A DNA stretch of 43,961 nt from Lachnoclostridium sp. An14 (GCF_002160755.1 NZ_NFLE01000035.1:1-43961), one strand, 5' to 3'; positions 32,432 through 40,596 are shown, counted from the stretch's first letter. Numbers and translations are program-made. The notes: a model not told the origin generated them from the sequence alone.

Positions 32432-33757
32432 CTATTTCAGGTTCCAGTAGTCTCTGGACACCTGCTGAAAATCGTCTAGGATGGCCTTTGCTTTCCGGGG
32501 ATCAATGACCGTCCGGTTTAGGGTCAGGGCCTGCAGGGCTTTGGTGTAATTCTGTTCCATAAAGGCCTCTACCGTGAGGCGCTCATAGGCGTACTGGTTT
32601 TCCATTAACCCCTTGTAGAAGGGGGAAATCTCTCCGAAATAGTAGCCTTGTGCCCCGTTTTTCCCGATGGTGCCCGCCACCTCCACGATGGCGTCCTCCT
32701 CAAAGTTGGGGATCAGGCCGTTATTCTTTACCAGCACGATGAATTCCTTGTGAAGGTCGTAGGCGATGGACTCTGCCACCTCTACCATAAGTTTTCCAAA
32801 TACCTGATTGGTCAGCATAGGGATGCCGTCCATGGTATCTTTTCCCTCTGCCAGGGCGCAGGTCTCAAACACCTCTCGTTCCCTGGTCTCCCTGGCCTCA
32901 TCCACACGGGTGTAGGAGGGATTGCTCTCCGCTACGATTTCTTCCGGGAAGAAGTAGTACTGGAGGTAGGTAGTGGGGATATACTCGTCAAAATACTGCA
33001 TATACTGGTTGACCCGCACATAGGTGTCCAGCCAGGATTTAGCCCTTTGCTCGGCGTTGAAAGGCTTGAAATCATGGTTTTTTAAATAATCCCGCAGCCG
33101 GTCAAAATGGTTGTTGCCGTCGGTGTCAAAAAGGTCGGTAAACCAGCCGAAGTGGTTGAGGCCGAAGTAGCGGGCCCGTAGCTGCTCCTGGGGCAGTTCC
33201 AGGATTTTGGAAAAGGATTTCATCAGGGAGAAGGGCTGGTCGCACAGGTTCAGGATCCTGGTATCCTCCGGGAACATTCTCTCCAGGCCGTAGGCCACGA
33301 TGGCCGCCGGATTGGTGTAATTGAGGATCCAGGTGTCCTTGGAGTAGGAGCGCACCTTTTCCACCATCTCTTTCATGGCGCCCAGGGAACGCATTCCGTA
33401 GGAAAATCCTCCTGGCCCGCAGGTTTCCTGACCTACCAGACCATATTTTAAGGGCAGTTTTTCGTCATAGCTGCGCATGGCCCCCTTTCCCACCCGCATC
33501 TGGCAGAAGATAAAGTCCGTGCGGGAGTAGGCCTCATCCATGTCGGTGGTAAACACCACCTCCACCTCCGGCCAGAAGGTTTTTAACACCAGGCGGTCAT
33601 AGGCCTCCATTTTTCCCATCCGCTCGTTGTCGATGTCGTAAAAAATGATTTTGTCCAGGGGGAAACGCTCTTTCATTTCAATAAGATTTCCGATCAGGGC
33701 CGGGACCCTGGCGCTTCCGGCCCCAGCGATGGTGATGGTATGTTTCTGTCTGTTCAT
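32432..33757 (-). CDS. GH4 6-phospho-alpha-glucosidase
   Basis: Glycoside hydrolase family 4 enzymes use NAD+ and Mn2+ to cleave phosphorylated disaccharides through an oxidation-elimination mechanism. This 441-residue product has the Rossmann start TITIAGAGSARVPAL, RVGKGAMRSYDEKLPLKYG, GQETCGPGGFSYGMRS, NYTNPAAIV, Cys172 in LCDQP and His202 in GLNHFGWFTD as metal ligands. The GQETCGPGG and CDxP patterns are those of 6-phospho-alpha-glucosidases (MalH, GlvA) rather than phospho-beta-glucosidases. It lies 15 nt downstream of the PTS EIICB gene, so it would hydrolyse the imported 6-phospho-alpha-glucosides, such as maltose-6-phosphate, in the cytoplasm. Confidence 0.9.
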   Translation of the reverse strand: MNRQKHTITIAGAGSARVPALIGNLIEMKERFPLDKIIFYDIDNERMGKMEAYDRLVLKTFWPEVEVVFTTDMDEAYSRTDFIFCQMRVGKGAMRSYDEKLPLKYGLVGQETCGPGGFSYGMRSLGAMKEMVEKVRSYSKDTWILNYTNPAAIVAYGLERMFPEDTRILNLCDQPFSLMKSFSKILELPQEQLRARYFGLNHFGWFTDLFDTDGNNHFDRLRDYLKNHDFKPFNAEQRAKSWLDTYVRVNQYMQYFDEYIPTTYLQYYFFPEEIVAESNPSYTRVDEARETREREVFETCALAEGKDTMDGIPMLTNQVFGKLMVEVAESIAYDLHKEFIVLVKNNGLIPNFEEDAIVEVAGTIGKNGAQGYYFGEISPFYKGLMENQYAYERLTVEAFMEQNYTKALQALTLNRTVIDPRKAKAILDDFQQVSRDYWNLK

Positions 33758-33772
33758 AAACCTTGCCTCCTG

Positions 33773-35329
33773 TCACATTTTTTCAAGTTTCTCGTCCACG
33801 GCGTTCCGCACAAACTCCACCATGGGGCCGAATACCACATGGATATGTTGCGGGGCTGGGAAGAAGATTCCGGAACAGCCGGACTGCTCCAGCTTTGTTT
33901 TATCTACTTTTTTCACATCCTCCAGGTCGATGCGCAGGCGGGTAATGCAGTTGTCCACGTTTTTGATGTTGGACTTTCCGCCCAGGGCCTCGATGACGAT
34001 TTCCGCGATTTTGTCGTACTGTTTTTCGCGGATCAGGGTGTTATCCAGAGAGGGAGCGTCCTCCCGTCCGGGGGTCTTGATGTCAAAATGGAGGATGAAC
34101 CATTTGAATACAAAGTAGGTGACCACACTCAAAACCAGGCCGATGATGATAAAGGACAGCCAGTTTGTATCCTCGTACAGCAGGCCGAAAATGGCAAAAT
34201 CAAAGATGGTGCCGCGGATGTAGCCGATGCCCACATGGGCAAAGCTTAAAGCTACGGCGCCCAGACCGATAATGCAGGCGTAAATGATGTAGAGGACGGG
34301 GGAGATAAACACAAAGGAAAACTCCAAAGGCTCCGTCACATTTCCCAGAAGAGCCGTCACCACGCAGGTGATCATCAGGGATTTCACCAGGGGGCGGTTT
34401 TCCTTATAGGAAGTCCGGTACATGGCCAGGGCGATGGCCGGGAAGGCAAACATGGTGCAGAGCATCTGCTGCTGGGCCATAAAACGGGTAAGGCTGGGCA
34501 TAAGGGACCAGTATTCGCTGGAGGGGCCGAGATTGAACAGAATTTCGTTCAGAGCCGGAACCACGCCCACGTAGGTTTCTCCGTTGATGACGTAGGAACC
34601 ACCGGCCTCCGTAAAGCGGAACAGGGAGTTCCACAGATGGTGCAGGCCAAAGGGGATGAATGCCCGCTCTCCGGCTGCGGTGAAGAAGGGTCCTGCCGGG
34701 GAGAGGAAGATTACGGACAGTTTCGTAAGTCCGGCCACCAAAAACTGCCAGACCCAGGGAATAGTAACACCTAACAGAGCCATGATGCCAATGCAGATAA
34801 TAGACACAGATTTTTTACCGGCGAAGAAGGCGAAGGCAACGGGCAGCTGCAGGTTGTAAAACCGGTCAGTGGCCCAGGCGGCTACCAGGCCGGCGATGAT
34901 TCCGCCTAAAGCGTTGATGTTCAGGGTCTGGATGCCCAGCACCTGGATCTGTCCCACCTGGCTCATAACGTCCGGATCTGCCAGATTTCCCGTGGCTGTA
35001 AGCCATACGTTCATGGAGATGAGCATGACCAGATAGCCGATGACCGACGCGAATACGGAGATGCCTTTATCCCGCTTGCTCATCCCGTAGGCTACCCCCA
35101 TAGCGAACAGGAGAGGAATGTTGTCAAAAACGATGCTGGCGATGGAGCGGATGCTGACCAGGACCGTGTTGATTGCCGGAGTGCCCAGAATGGGGAATCG
35201 CGCAATCATGTAGGACTGGACAAAGGCACCGGTGATGCCCATGACCATACCAACCGGGGCCATGACACCGATGGGAAGGAGCAGGGTACGGCCGAATTTT
35301 TGGATCGTTTGGTTGTACTTTTTCAGCAT
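33773..35329 (-). CDS. PTS EIICB transporter, alpha-glucoside type
   Basis: This 518-residue phosphotransferase permease has an EIIC membrane domain (residues about 1-420, with FGRTLLLPIGVMAPVGMVMG, FIPFGLHHLWNSLF and LEFSFVFISPVLYIIYA) followed by an EIIB domain with the phosphorylated cysteine in VDNCITRLRIDLED. There is no EIIA domain, so a generic EIIA-Glc-like protein must serve it. The family resembles maltose/alpha-glucoside EIICB (MalX, GlvC). The Met at 35329 follows AGGAGG and begins the usual EIIC N-terminus; upstream ATGs lack a ribosome site. It is co-transcribed with the downstream GH4 gene. Confidence 0.92.
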   Translation of the reverse strand: MLKKYNQTIQKFGRTLLLPIGVMAPVGMVMGITGAFVQSYMIARFPILGTPAINTVLVSIRSIASIVFDNIPLLFAMGVAYGMSKRDKGISVFASVIGYLVMLISMNVWLTATGNLADPDVMSQVGQIQVLGIQTLNINALGGIIAGLVAAWATDRFYNLQLPVAFAFFAGKKSVSIICIGIMALLGVTIPWVWQFLVAGLTKLSVIFLSPAGPFFTAAGERAFIPFGLHHLWNSLFRFTEAGGSYVINGETYVGVVPALNEILFNLGPSSEYWSLMPSLTRFMAQQQMLCTMFAFPAIALAMYRTSYKENRPLVKSLMITCVVTALLGNVTEPLEFSFVFISPVLYIIYACIIGLGAVALSFAHVGIGYIRGTIFDFAIFGLLYEDTNWLSFIIIGLVLSVVTYFVFKWFILHFDIKTPGREDAPSLDNTLIREKQYDKIAEIVIEALGGKSNIKNVDNCITRLRIDLEDVKKVDKTKLEQSGCSGIFFPAPQHIHVVFGPMVEFVRNAVDEKLEKM

Positions 35330-35377
35330 ATTTCTAACCTCCTCATACATAATGGTTTTTGCTTTGTATATTGTTTG

Positions 35378-35406
35378 ATTATAGGGAATTGGAGATGTGA
35401 AAACAA
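35378..35406 (-). promoter_or_regulatory. Promoter of the PTS-GH4 operon
   Basis: On the minus strand TTGTTT (complement of 35401-35406) and a perfect TATAAT (complement of 35378-35383), spacer 17 nt. It lies between the rpiR terminator and the PTS start, so the operon is expressed independently of the regulator. Confidence 0.8.
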
Positions 35407-35407
35407 G

Positions 35408-35456
35408 AAAAAAGCCGTGACAACCGTTCTTTTTTCTGACGGAGGTCACAGCTTTT
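35408..35456 (-). terminator. Terminator after the RpiR-family gene
   Basis: On the minus strand AAAGCTGTGAC pairs with GTCACGGCTTT (one wobble), with an inner CCGT/ACGG stem, followed by a T-run. Its -35-side neighbour is the PTS promoter. Confidence 0.8.
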
Positions 35457-35469
35457 GACTTTAGTCATA

Positions 35470-36231
35470 TCAGGATTTAAAGATGGAGGTTGTTTTGCGC
35501 TGACGTACAAAATTCATCAGAATGTCAGCCACCACGAACAGACCGATTCGGGAATGGAGATCGCAGGATTTTGTATCCACCTGATCCGCGGCGCAGTAGA
35601 GGTGGAGATCGGAAATACGGCTCAGAGTGTTGGTGGTGAAACCAGTTATGGAAATTACGGCGGCGTTGCGGGCTTTGGCGATTCTGGCCACCTCCAGAGC
35701 TTTTTGCGTTTCCCCGGAAAGGGAAATTACGATCAGAGTTTCGTTGATGTCGATGTTTTCCACTACAGCGCCGATTAAATTGAAATCCGTGAGGTTGATA
35801 CATTTGATACCCAGCATGAGAAACATACGTTCCAGATAACTGGCTACAGCTTTGCTGGTTCCGCGTCCGACGATGTAAACGGTTTTGGAGCCTGTGATGG
35901 AGCGGGAGGCTTCCTGGAAAACATCGGCATTTATGAGAGCGAGAGTGCGTTTTACCTGGTCTAAGATCATATTTTGCAGGTGGTCAAGCTCAAGGGGAAG
36001 TTCCTCTGGGAGGACAGACTTTTGACTTTTCAGGTAGTATTTGAAATCGCTGAACCCTTCAAAGCCAAGTTTCTGGCACATATTGATGACTACGGTCTTG
36101 GAAACGGCAGCAGCCTTTGCCACGTCCTGGATGTTCATTTTTGCCGAACGGGCTTGGTTTTGATAAATATAGGAAAATACGCGTTTTTCACTTTCTGTAA
36201 GGGTTTCGTAAATTTCCGCAAGGTATTCCAT
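35470..36231 (-). CDS. MurR/RpiR-family transcriptional regulator
   Basis: This 253-residue regulator has an N-terminal HTH_6 domain (LTESEKRVFSYIYQN, then VAKAAAVSKTVVINMCQKLG, residues about 10-65) and a C-terminal SIS sugar-phosphate-binding domain (TVYIVGRGTSKAVASYLE, VISLSGETQKALEVAR). Such proteins sense a phosphosugar and control adjacent sugar genes; here the target is probably the PTS-GH4 operon immediately downstream. ATG at 36231 has GGGAGA six nt upstream; the ATG at 36249 has none, so the shorter form is preferred. Confidence 0.9.
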   Translation of the reverse strand: MEYLAEIYETLTESEKRVFSYIYQNQARSAKMNIQDVAKAAAVSKTVVINMCQKLGFEGFSDFKYYLKSQKSVLPEELPLELDHLQNMILDQVKRTLALINADVFQEASRSITGSKTVYIVGRGTSKAVASYLERMFLMLGIKCINLTDFNLIGAVVENIDINETLIVISLSGETQKALEVARIAKARNAAVISITGFTTNTLSRISDLHLYCAADQVDTKSCDLHSRIGLFVVADILMNFVRQRKTTSIFKS

Positions 36232-36275
36232 ACTGTTCTCCCACCTCATTTGTTTCAGAAAATATCAATAAAAAA

Positions 36276-36304
36276 ATTTTAGCATAAAGGAGAGAGTTTT
36301 ACAA
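36276..36304 (-). promoter_or_regulatory. Promoter of the RpiR-family gene
   Basis: On the minus strand TTGTAA (complement of 36299-36304) and TAAAAT (complement of 36276-36281), spacer 17 nt. Confidence 0.7.
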
Positions 36305-36348
36305 TGACTCAACAGAGGGGGATAGGCCGAAAACAAGGTCCTTCCCGG

Positions 36349-36377
36349 TTGATTCTCCCCGGTCAATATGGTATCAT
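36349..36377 (+). promoter_or_regulatory. Promoter of metA
   Basis: TTGATT (36349-36354) and TATCAT (36372-36377), spacer 17 nt, 38 nt before the ATG. The leader is too short for a T-box or SAM riboswitch. Confidence 0.65.
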
Positions 36378-36415
36378 CATGGAATACGACAAATGGAAGC
36401 AAAGGAGACGAAACC

Positions 36416-37357
36416 ATGCCGATCAAAGTACAGAACGATCTGCCGGCTAAGGCGATCCTGGAAAATGAGAACATTTTTGTGATGGATGAGCACCGGGCCA
36501 TGACCCAGGACATCCGCCCGCTTTACATTGTGATCCTGAACCTGATGCCCACCAAGGAGGAGACGGAGCTGCAGCTTCTGCGGGCCCTGTCCAACACCCC
36601 TCTGCAGATCGACGTGACTTTGATGTGCGTGGAGAGCTACGTGTCCAAGAATACGCCCGCCTCCCATCTGAATAAGTATTATAAGCGGTTCCGGGAGATC
36701 TGCGGCCGCAGGTTTGACGGCATGATCATCACCGGGGCACCGGTGGAGCAGATGCCTTTTGAGGAAGTGAGCTACTGGAACGAACTGACGGAAATCATGG
36801 AGTGGAGCAGAACCAACGTGTTCAGCACCTTTCACATCTGCTGGGGCGCCCAGGCGGGGCTGTACTACCATTACGGGATCAAAAAGGTGATGCTGGAGAA
36901 GAAACTGAGCGGCGTTTACCGCCACGAGCTGCTGCACCGGAAGGTGCTCCTGGCCAGAGGAATGGATGACGTATTTTACGTGCCCCAGTCCCGCTACACC
37001 GGGCTTGACGAGGCAGCGGTGGCGGCGGAGCCCAGGCTCCAGGTGGTAGCGGAAAGCCAGGAGGCCGGCAGCTACATGATTATTGGCGACGGCGGCCGGA
37101 GGATCTTTATCACCGGCCACTCGGAGTACGACCGGATGACCCTGGATCAGGAATACCGCCGGGACGTGGGCCGGGACCTGGATCCGGACGTGCCGGACAA
37201 CTACTACCCGGAAAACGATCCGGAAAAACGCCCCCAGCTCACCTGGCGTGCCAATTCCAACTGCGTTTACTCCAACTGGCTGAATTACTATGTATATCAG
37301 ACAACGCCCTATGATTTGGAGAAACTGCGGTATTTGAGGGAGGGCGGAGAACGGTAA
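36416..37357 (+). CDS. metAA: Homoserine O-acetyltransferase MetA
   Basis: MetA acylates L-homoserine, the first committed step of methionine synthesis. The 313-residue product has the typical N-terminus MPIKVQNDLPAKAILENENI, LNLMPTKEETELQLLR, and the catalytic Cys142 in FHICWGAQAGLYYHYGI. Position 111 is Glu (in TGAPVEQMPFEEV). In this family Glu111, as in Bacillus cereus MetA, is associated with acetyl-CoA, while Gly111, as in E. coli, goes with succinyl-CoA. The product should therefore be O-acetylhomoserine, which suits the MetY encoded at 31040-32323. ATG 36416 follows AAAGGAGACG; the upstream in-frame ATG lacks a ribosome site. Confidence 0.94.
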   Translation: MPIKVQNDLPAKAILENENIFVMDEHRAMTQDIRPLYIVILNLMPTKEETELQLLRALSNTPLQIDVTLMCVESYVSKNTPASHLNKYYKRFREICGRRFDGMIITGAPVEQMPFEEVSYWNELTEIMEWSRTNVFSTFHICWGAQAGLYYHYGIKKVMLEKKLSGVYRHELLHRKVLLARGMDDVFYVPQSRYTGLDEAAVAAEPRLQVVAESQEAGSYMIIGDGGRRIFITGHSEYDRMTLDQEYRRDVGRDLDPDVPDNYYPENDPEKRPQLTWRANSNCVYSNWLNYYVYQTTPYDLEKLRYLREGGER

Positions 37358-37390
37358 AAATGATATAAATATTTCCCGCAGAAAAAAGAG

Positions 37391-37459
37391 ACAGGCATGG
37401 AGATTCCGAAAGACCCAGAAGGAGCGTATCAGGGGAAGGAAACTCTGTGCCTGTTTTTT
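37391..37459 (+). terminator. Terminator after metA
   Basis: ACAGGCA (37391-37397) pairs with TGCCTGT (37448-37454), followed by TTTTT. The loop is long (50 nt). Confidence 0.55.
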
Positions 37460-37588
37460 ATATCCTAGGAAATTGCGTTTCCTAGGACATAACAGCCTCC
37501 GGCGGTATGTGCACTCCGCGCAGGGGGAGATGGCTGCGTACGTAGCCGCGTTCCGGCGCGAGTGTGCGCTGCAGCGCACACATTTTAT
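37460..37588 (+). repeat. Structured intergenic repeat, copy B
   Basis: This is the second full copy of the hairpin series seen at 11667-11796. TCCTAGGAAA (37463-37472) pairs perfectly with 37478-37487 around TTGCG. Then come CTCC...GGAG, GGCTGCG-TA-CGTAGCC (one wobble), and a perfect 20-nt palindrome made of GTGTGCGCTG and its complement (37562-37581). Stem sequences differ from copy A while the pairing is kept. Blocks such as GCGTTTCCT, GCACTCCGCG, AGCCGCG and TCCGGCGC are shared. From 37589 to 37737 I see no gene or clear signal. Confidence 0.75.
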
Positions 37589-37737
37589 TGGAGTGACAAA
37601 TCCCGAGATTTAAGCGGAAGTTTCACCGGTCTGGACCGTGAGTGTGAAAAAACATTTTCAATATCGCAGTATTTTCCCCATCCCCTCCGCATAAAACCCC
37701 AATTTTCCAGAAAAACTAAGAATCAACCTCCCGTTCC

Positions 37738-37796
37738 TTGACATTTTCTCCCTCATCCCTTACTCTATATACATAAAGTTAGTCAAAACTAACTTT
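37738..37796 (+). promoter_or_regulatory. Promoter with palindromic operator before the TrxR-like gene
   Basis: TTGACA (37738-37743) with a weak -10 (TACTCT, 37761-37766, spacer 17) is followed by a perfect inverted repeat AAAGTTAGT-CAAA-ACTAACTTT (37775-37796), placed just downstream of the presumed start of transcription. The shape suits a repressor site. AGTTAG...CTAACT resembles sites used by metal-responsive DtxR-family regulators, which is only a suggestion. Confidence 0.6.
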
Positions 37797-37852
37797 AAAA
37801 AATAAATACCAAACCTCAATATCAAATCCCAACAACCACAAGGAGGAACAAA

Positions 37853-38755
37853 ATGTATGACATCATAATCATCGGCGCCGGGCCGGCGGGGGTCAGCGCG
37901 GCGATTTATGGGGTGAGCAGGGGGAAATCCACCCTGATGATTGAAAAGGAGAAGGTGGGCGGCCTCATCGGCCGGGTGTCCACGGTGACCCACTATTCGG
38001 CTCTGGTGGAGCCGGAGACGGGGGAAAGTTTTGCCGCCCGGTTAAAGTCCCAGGCGGAGCGGGCCGGGGCGAAGATCGTCTATGAGACGGTGACGGGCGT
38101 CAGCCTTTCCGGGGACGTGAAAATGGTCACCACCGACAGGAACACCTACCAGGGCAAAACGGTGATCCTGGCAAACGGCACCGTTTCCAGAAAGCTGGGG
38201 ATTCCGGGGGAGACAGAGCTTTGGGGCCGCGGAATCGGTATGAACGCCGCCAGGGACGGGCAGAAATACGCCGGAAAGCAGGTTTACGTGGTGGGCGGTG
38301 CCGACGGTGCCATCAAGGAGGCCCTTTACCTGGCGGGGCTGGCAGAGAAGGTGACTGTAATCCATTTTGAGGATCAGCTGGGAACCATCGCCGAATTTAA
38401 AAACCGGGTGGAGGCGAGCGAAAATATCCAGGTGCGTCTCCACACCCGGCTGACGGCCGTTTCCGGGGACGGACAGGTGGAGCGGCTGGAGCTGACGGAC
38501 GTCAAAACGGGAAAAACGGAGGTGGTGGAGGATCCCGGCTGCGGCATATTTGTCTATGCCGGTTCCACTCCGGCCACGGAACTGTACGGGGAGCTGGAGT
38601 TAAAGGACGGCTATATCCCGGTAAATGAGCGGCAGGAAACGGCTCTGCCAGGAGTCTACGCCGCCGGTGACATCTGTGTCAAGCAGGTTCGCCAGGTGGC
38701 TACGGCGGTGGCGGACGGCGCCATAGCCGCTATTCATGCGGCTGCTGCCTGCTAA
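37853..38755 (+). CDS. Thioredoxin-reductase-like FAD/NAD(P) oxidoreductase lacking the CxxC
   Basis: This 300-residue protein has the low-molecular-weight thioredoxin reductase layout. An FAD-binding YDIIIIGAGPAGVSAAIYG (residues 2-20) is followed by the NAD(P)-binding domain with QVYVVGGADGAIKEALYLA (about 144-162) and the C-terminal GVYAAGDICVKQVRQVATAVADG. The redox-active Cys-x-x-Cys of true reductases, normally followed by Asp-Gly, is replaced by GIGMNAARDG: the cysteine positions read Asn and Arg. It therefore cannot reduce thioredoxin in the usual way and may be a ferredoxin/flavodoxin-NADP reductase-like or small-molecule reductase. The start follows AGGAGGA. It sits alone behind a palindromic operator. 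Confidence 0.85.
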   Translation: MYDIIIIGAGPAGVSAAIYGVSRGKSTLMIEKEKVGGLIGRVSTVTHYSALVEPETGESFAARLKSQAERAGAKIVYETVTGVSLSGDVKMVTTDRNTYQGKTVILANGTVSRKLGIPGETELWGRGIGMNAARDGQKYAGKQVYVVGGADGAIKEALYLAGLAEKVTVIHFEDQLGTIAEFKNRVEASENIQVRLHTRLTAVSGDGQVERLELTDVKTGKTEVVEDPGCGIFVYAGSTPATELYGELELKDGYIPVNERQETALPGVYAAGDICVKQVRQVATAVADGAIAAIHAAAAC

Positions 38756-39151
38756 GGCACACGCCAAAACGTGCCCGTTTGCGAAACCGCGCGGGAAACG
38801 CGAATCTTGCCGCTGAAAACGTCACAAACGATCATCAGAGAATGGGAACGCCAAAAGCCGCGATCAAACCATACAAATGCAAAACCCACGATCAAAATCA
38901 CAACCAAAACCATAACCGCAGCGGAAACCGCGACTGCAACCGCGGTGGCAGCCGCAATGGGGAGCTTGAGGGAAAAACGCCCGCAGGCTCCTTATTTTCT
39001 GCCCGGGATTCTTCCTCATGATTCCTTCCCATGATTCCTCACGATCCGGCAGACTCCTGTAGGCTCCTGTAGGATTTCGCCGCAAATCCTTTCCTGCCGC
39101 AGGCTGCCGTGGTACAATGATAGCCATACGAGGCTGGAAAGGAGAAACGCC
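38756..39151 (+). other. Intergenic region, 396 bp, low-complexity
   Basis: A weak GGCAC...GTGCC hairpin (38756-38775) follows the preceding stop. From about 38860 to 38960 the sequence is rich in AAACC/ACCGCGA-like words and is internally repetitive. CTCCTGTAGG occurs twice at about 39051-39072, and CATGATTCCT twice at about 39016-39039. TACAAT (39113-39118) may be the -10 for the next gene, with a poor -35. The open frames here have skewed composition and no ribosome site, so I call no gene. Confidence 0.5.
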
Positions 39152-40357
39152 ATGAAGAACGAACCCAAGGGCCGTGAGGTCACGGCAGAACAGATCCGGA
39201 GTTTCCGCCTGCGGGCTCACCATCTGGACCGGGAGTACGGGATGGAGGAGGTGTTGGAGGCCGCCGGGGCCTGTGGATTTCAGAACAGCCCGCCGGGAGC
39301 CTGGGAAACGGCTCTCTGGAACCGGGTGCCCTCCTGCGGCAGGGAGGAAATGGAACGGCTGCTATACCGGGAAAAATCCCTTCTTCAGGCCTGGAGCCTG
39401 CGGGGCGTCCCCCTGGTATTTCCAGCCGGGGAGACGGGTGCCTTTCTCTCGGCCCTGATTCCTCAGGGGAAGGAACCGTGGATCTATACGAGGGGGATCC
39501 AGCTGGCTCTGGATTTTGTGGGACTGGAGTTTGAAGAAACCCTGGAGGCCCTCCGCCAGGTGATCGGGGAGCTGGATCATCAGACGCTGGTGAGCAAGAC
39601 GGAGCTGGATCAGACTCTGGCCGAACGGATGCTCCCCCTTCTTCCGGAGGAAAAACGGCCTCTCTGGAGCCAGCCCTCTATGTACGGAAACCCGGAGAAA
39701 CAGACGGTGGGCGGGGTGGCCGTCTCCTTTCTGCTGCGTCCCTGCGCCTTTGAAGGCCGCGTCGTGTTCGGGGAGCGAAAGGGCGCGTCGCCTTCCTTTA
39801 CTTCCTATGAAAACTGGACAGGCCGTCCCTTCGAGGCGGATGGGGACGGAGGGAAAAAACTGGTGCGGAAATTCCTGCACTGCTACGGCCCGGCCACTGC
39901 CGATATGCTGGCCGCCTGGCTGGGCTGTTCCGGGGTTCAGGCCAGACGGCTGTGGAAACTGGTGGCCGGAGAGCTGGAGCCGGTGATGTTCCAGGGGAAA
40001 CGGGCGTTTATCCTGGCGGAGGACGGAGAAACTTTGTGGGGCAAGCCGGTGTTTGAGCGGCAGCTCCTCCTGTTAGGCGGCCACGATCCCTATCTGGATC
40101 AGCGGGACCGCCAGGTGCTCCAGCCGGAAAAAAGCCTCCAGCGGCAGATCTGGAGAACGGTGGCCAACCCCGGCGTCGTGATAGTCCAGGGAAAGGCCGT
40201 GGGAATCTGGACGGCGGTCCAGGGCGGAAAAGGAAAAGGCCTGCGGTTTCAGGCATCGCTCTGGGAGGAGGGCGTCAGCCGGAACGCCATCCGGGAGCTG
40301 GCGGAGGCGTACGGGGCGTTCCGCGGGGAGGAAATCGGGGAGTTTGAGGTGAAATGA
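39152..40357 (+). CDS. Winged-helix DNA-binding protein, HTH_42/AlkZ-like
   Basis: This 401-residue protein resembles the HTH_42 family (YcaQ/AlkZ-like), winged-helix proteins that include DNA glycosylases acting on interstrand crosslinks and alkylated bases. Recognisable parts are the N-terminal IRSFRLRAHHLDR, WSLRGVPLVFP, LVRKFLHCYGPATADMLAAWLG and the late LLGGHDPYLDQRDR and PGVVIVQGKAVGIW blocks. The catalytic QxQ or QxD motif of AlkZ is not obvious at the expected N-terminal place, where AHHLD is found, so glycosylase activity is uncertain. GGAAAGGAG precedes ATG 39152. Confidence 0.78.
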   Translation: MKNEPKGREVTAEQIRSFRLRAHHLDREYGMEEVLEAAGACGFQNSPPGAWETALWNRVPSCGREEMERLLYREKSLLQAWSLRGVPLVFPAGETGAFLSALIPQGKEPWIYTRGIQLALDFVGLEFEETLEALRQVIGELDHQTLVSKTELDQTLAERMLPLLPEEKRPLWSQPSMYGNPEKQTVGGVAVSFLLRPCAFEGRVVFGERKGASPSFTSYENWTGRPFEADGDGGKKLVRKFLHCYGPATADMLAAWLGCSGVQARRLWKLVAGELEPVMFQGKRAFILAEDGETLWGKPVFERQLLLLGGHDPYLDQRDRQVLQPEKSLQRQIWRTVANPGVVIVQGKAVGIWTAVQGGKGKGLRFQASLWEEGVSRNAIRELAEAYGAFRGEEIGEFEVK

Positions 40358-40364
40358 GGGGGAA

Positions 40365-40393
40365 TTGACATTCTCCTCCCAAACCGCTATAAT
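40365..40393 (+). promoter_or_regulatory. Consensus sigma-A promoter of the MATE leader
   Basis: A perfect TTGACA (40365-40370) and perfect TATAAT (40388-40393) are separated by 17 nt. Transcription should start near 40400. It is the closest match to consensus in the window. Confidence 0.9.
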
Positions 40394-40428
40394 CCCATTA
40401 TCAGAAACATTCGGAAGGGGTGAGTACA

Positions 40429-40551
40429 ATGCTGTTTGGAAAATTTTGTATTGGAAATGGCTCCGCGCAAGCTGTTGATACAAAGCATTGTACGGAGCCG
40501 GAGAGACAGGAGAGCATGGGGAGCAGAATCGCCCTTGACGCGGCCCGTTAG
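40429..40551 (+). CDS. Putative 40-residue leader peptide upstream of MATE
   Basis: This short ORF runs ATG 40429 to TAG 40549-40551 and starts with MLFGKFCIGNGS. It has a strong ribosome site (GGAAGGGG, 40413-40420, 8 nt from ATG) and begins about 29 nt into the predicted transcript. It has no signal peptide or recognised domain. Codons 18-21 (ACAAAGCATTGT, coding TKHC) are perfectly complementary to ACAATGCTTTGT inside the terminator at 40597-40624. They lie in the loop of a 7-bp stem, GGCTCCG (40459-40465) with CGGAGCC (40493-40499). Translation could therefore influence the terminator. Whether the peptide itself matters is unknown. Confidence 0.55.
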   Translation: MLFGKFCIGNGSAQAVDTKHCTEPERQESMGSRIALDAAR

Positions 40552-40596
40552 AGACGCCGCTTTCTTCCTGTTTCCATATTTCTTTTTTGACGGTTT

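Noticed and set aside
37853-38755. Canonical thioredoxin reductase TrxB
   Set aside because: The redox-active CxxC is replaced by Asn and Arg at the aligned positions.
38771-39034. Open frames between the TrxR-like gene and the AlkZ-like gene
   Set aside because: Low-complexity Thr/Ala/Lys text, several frames open at once, no ribosome site.
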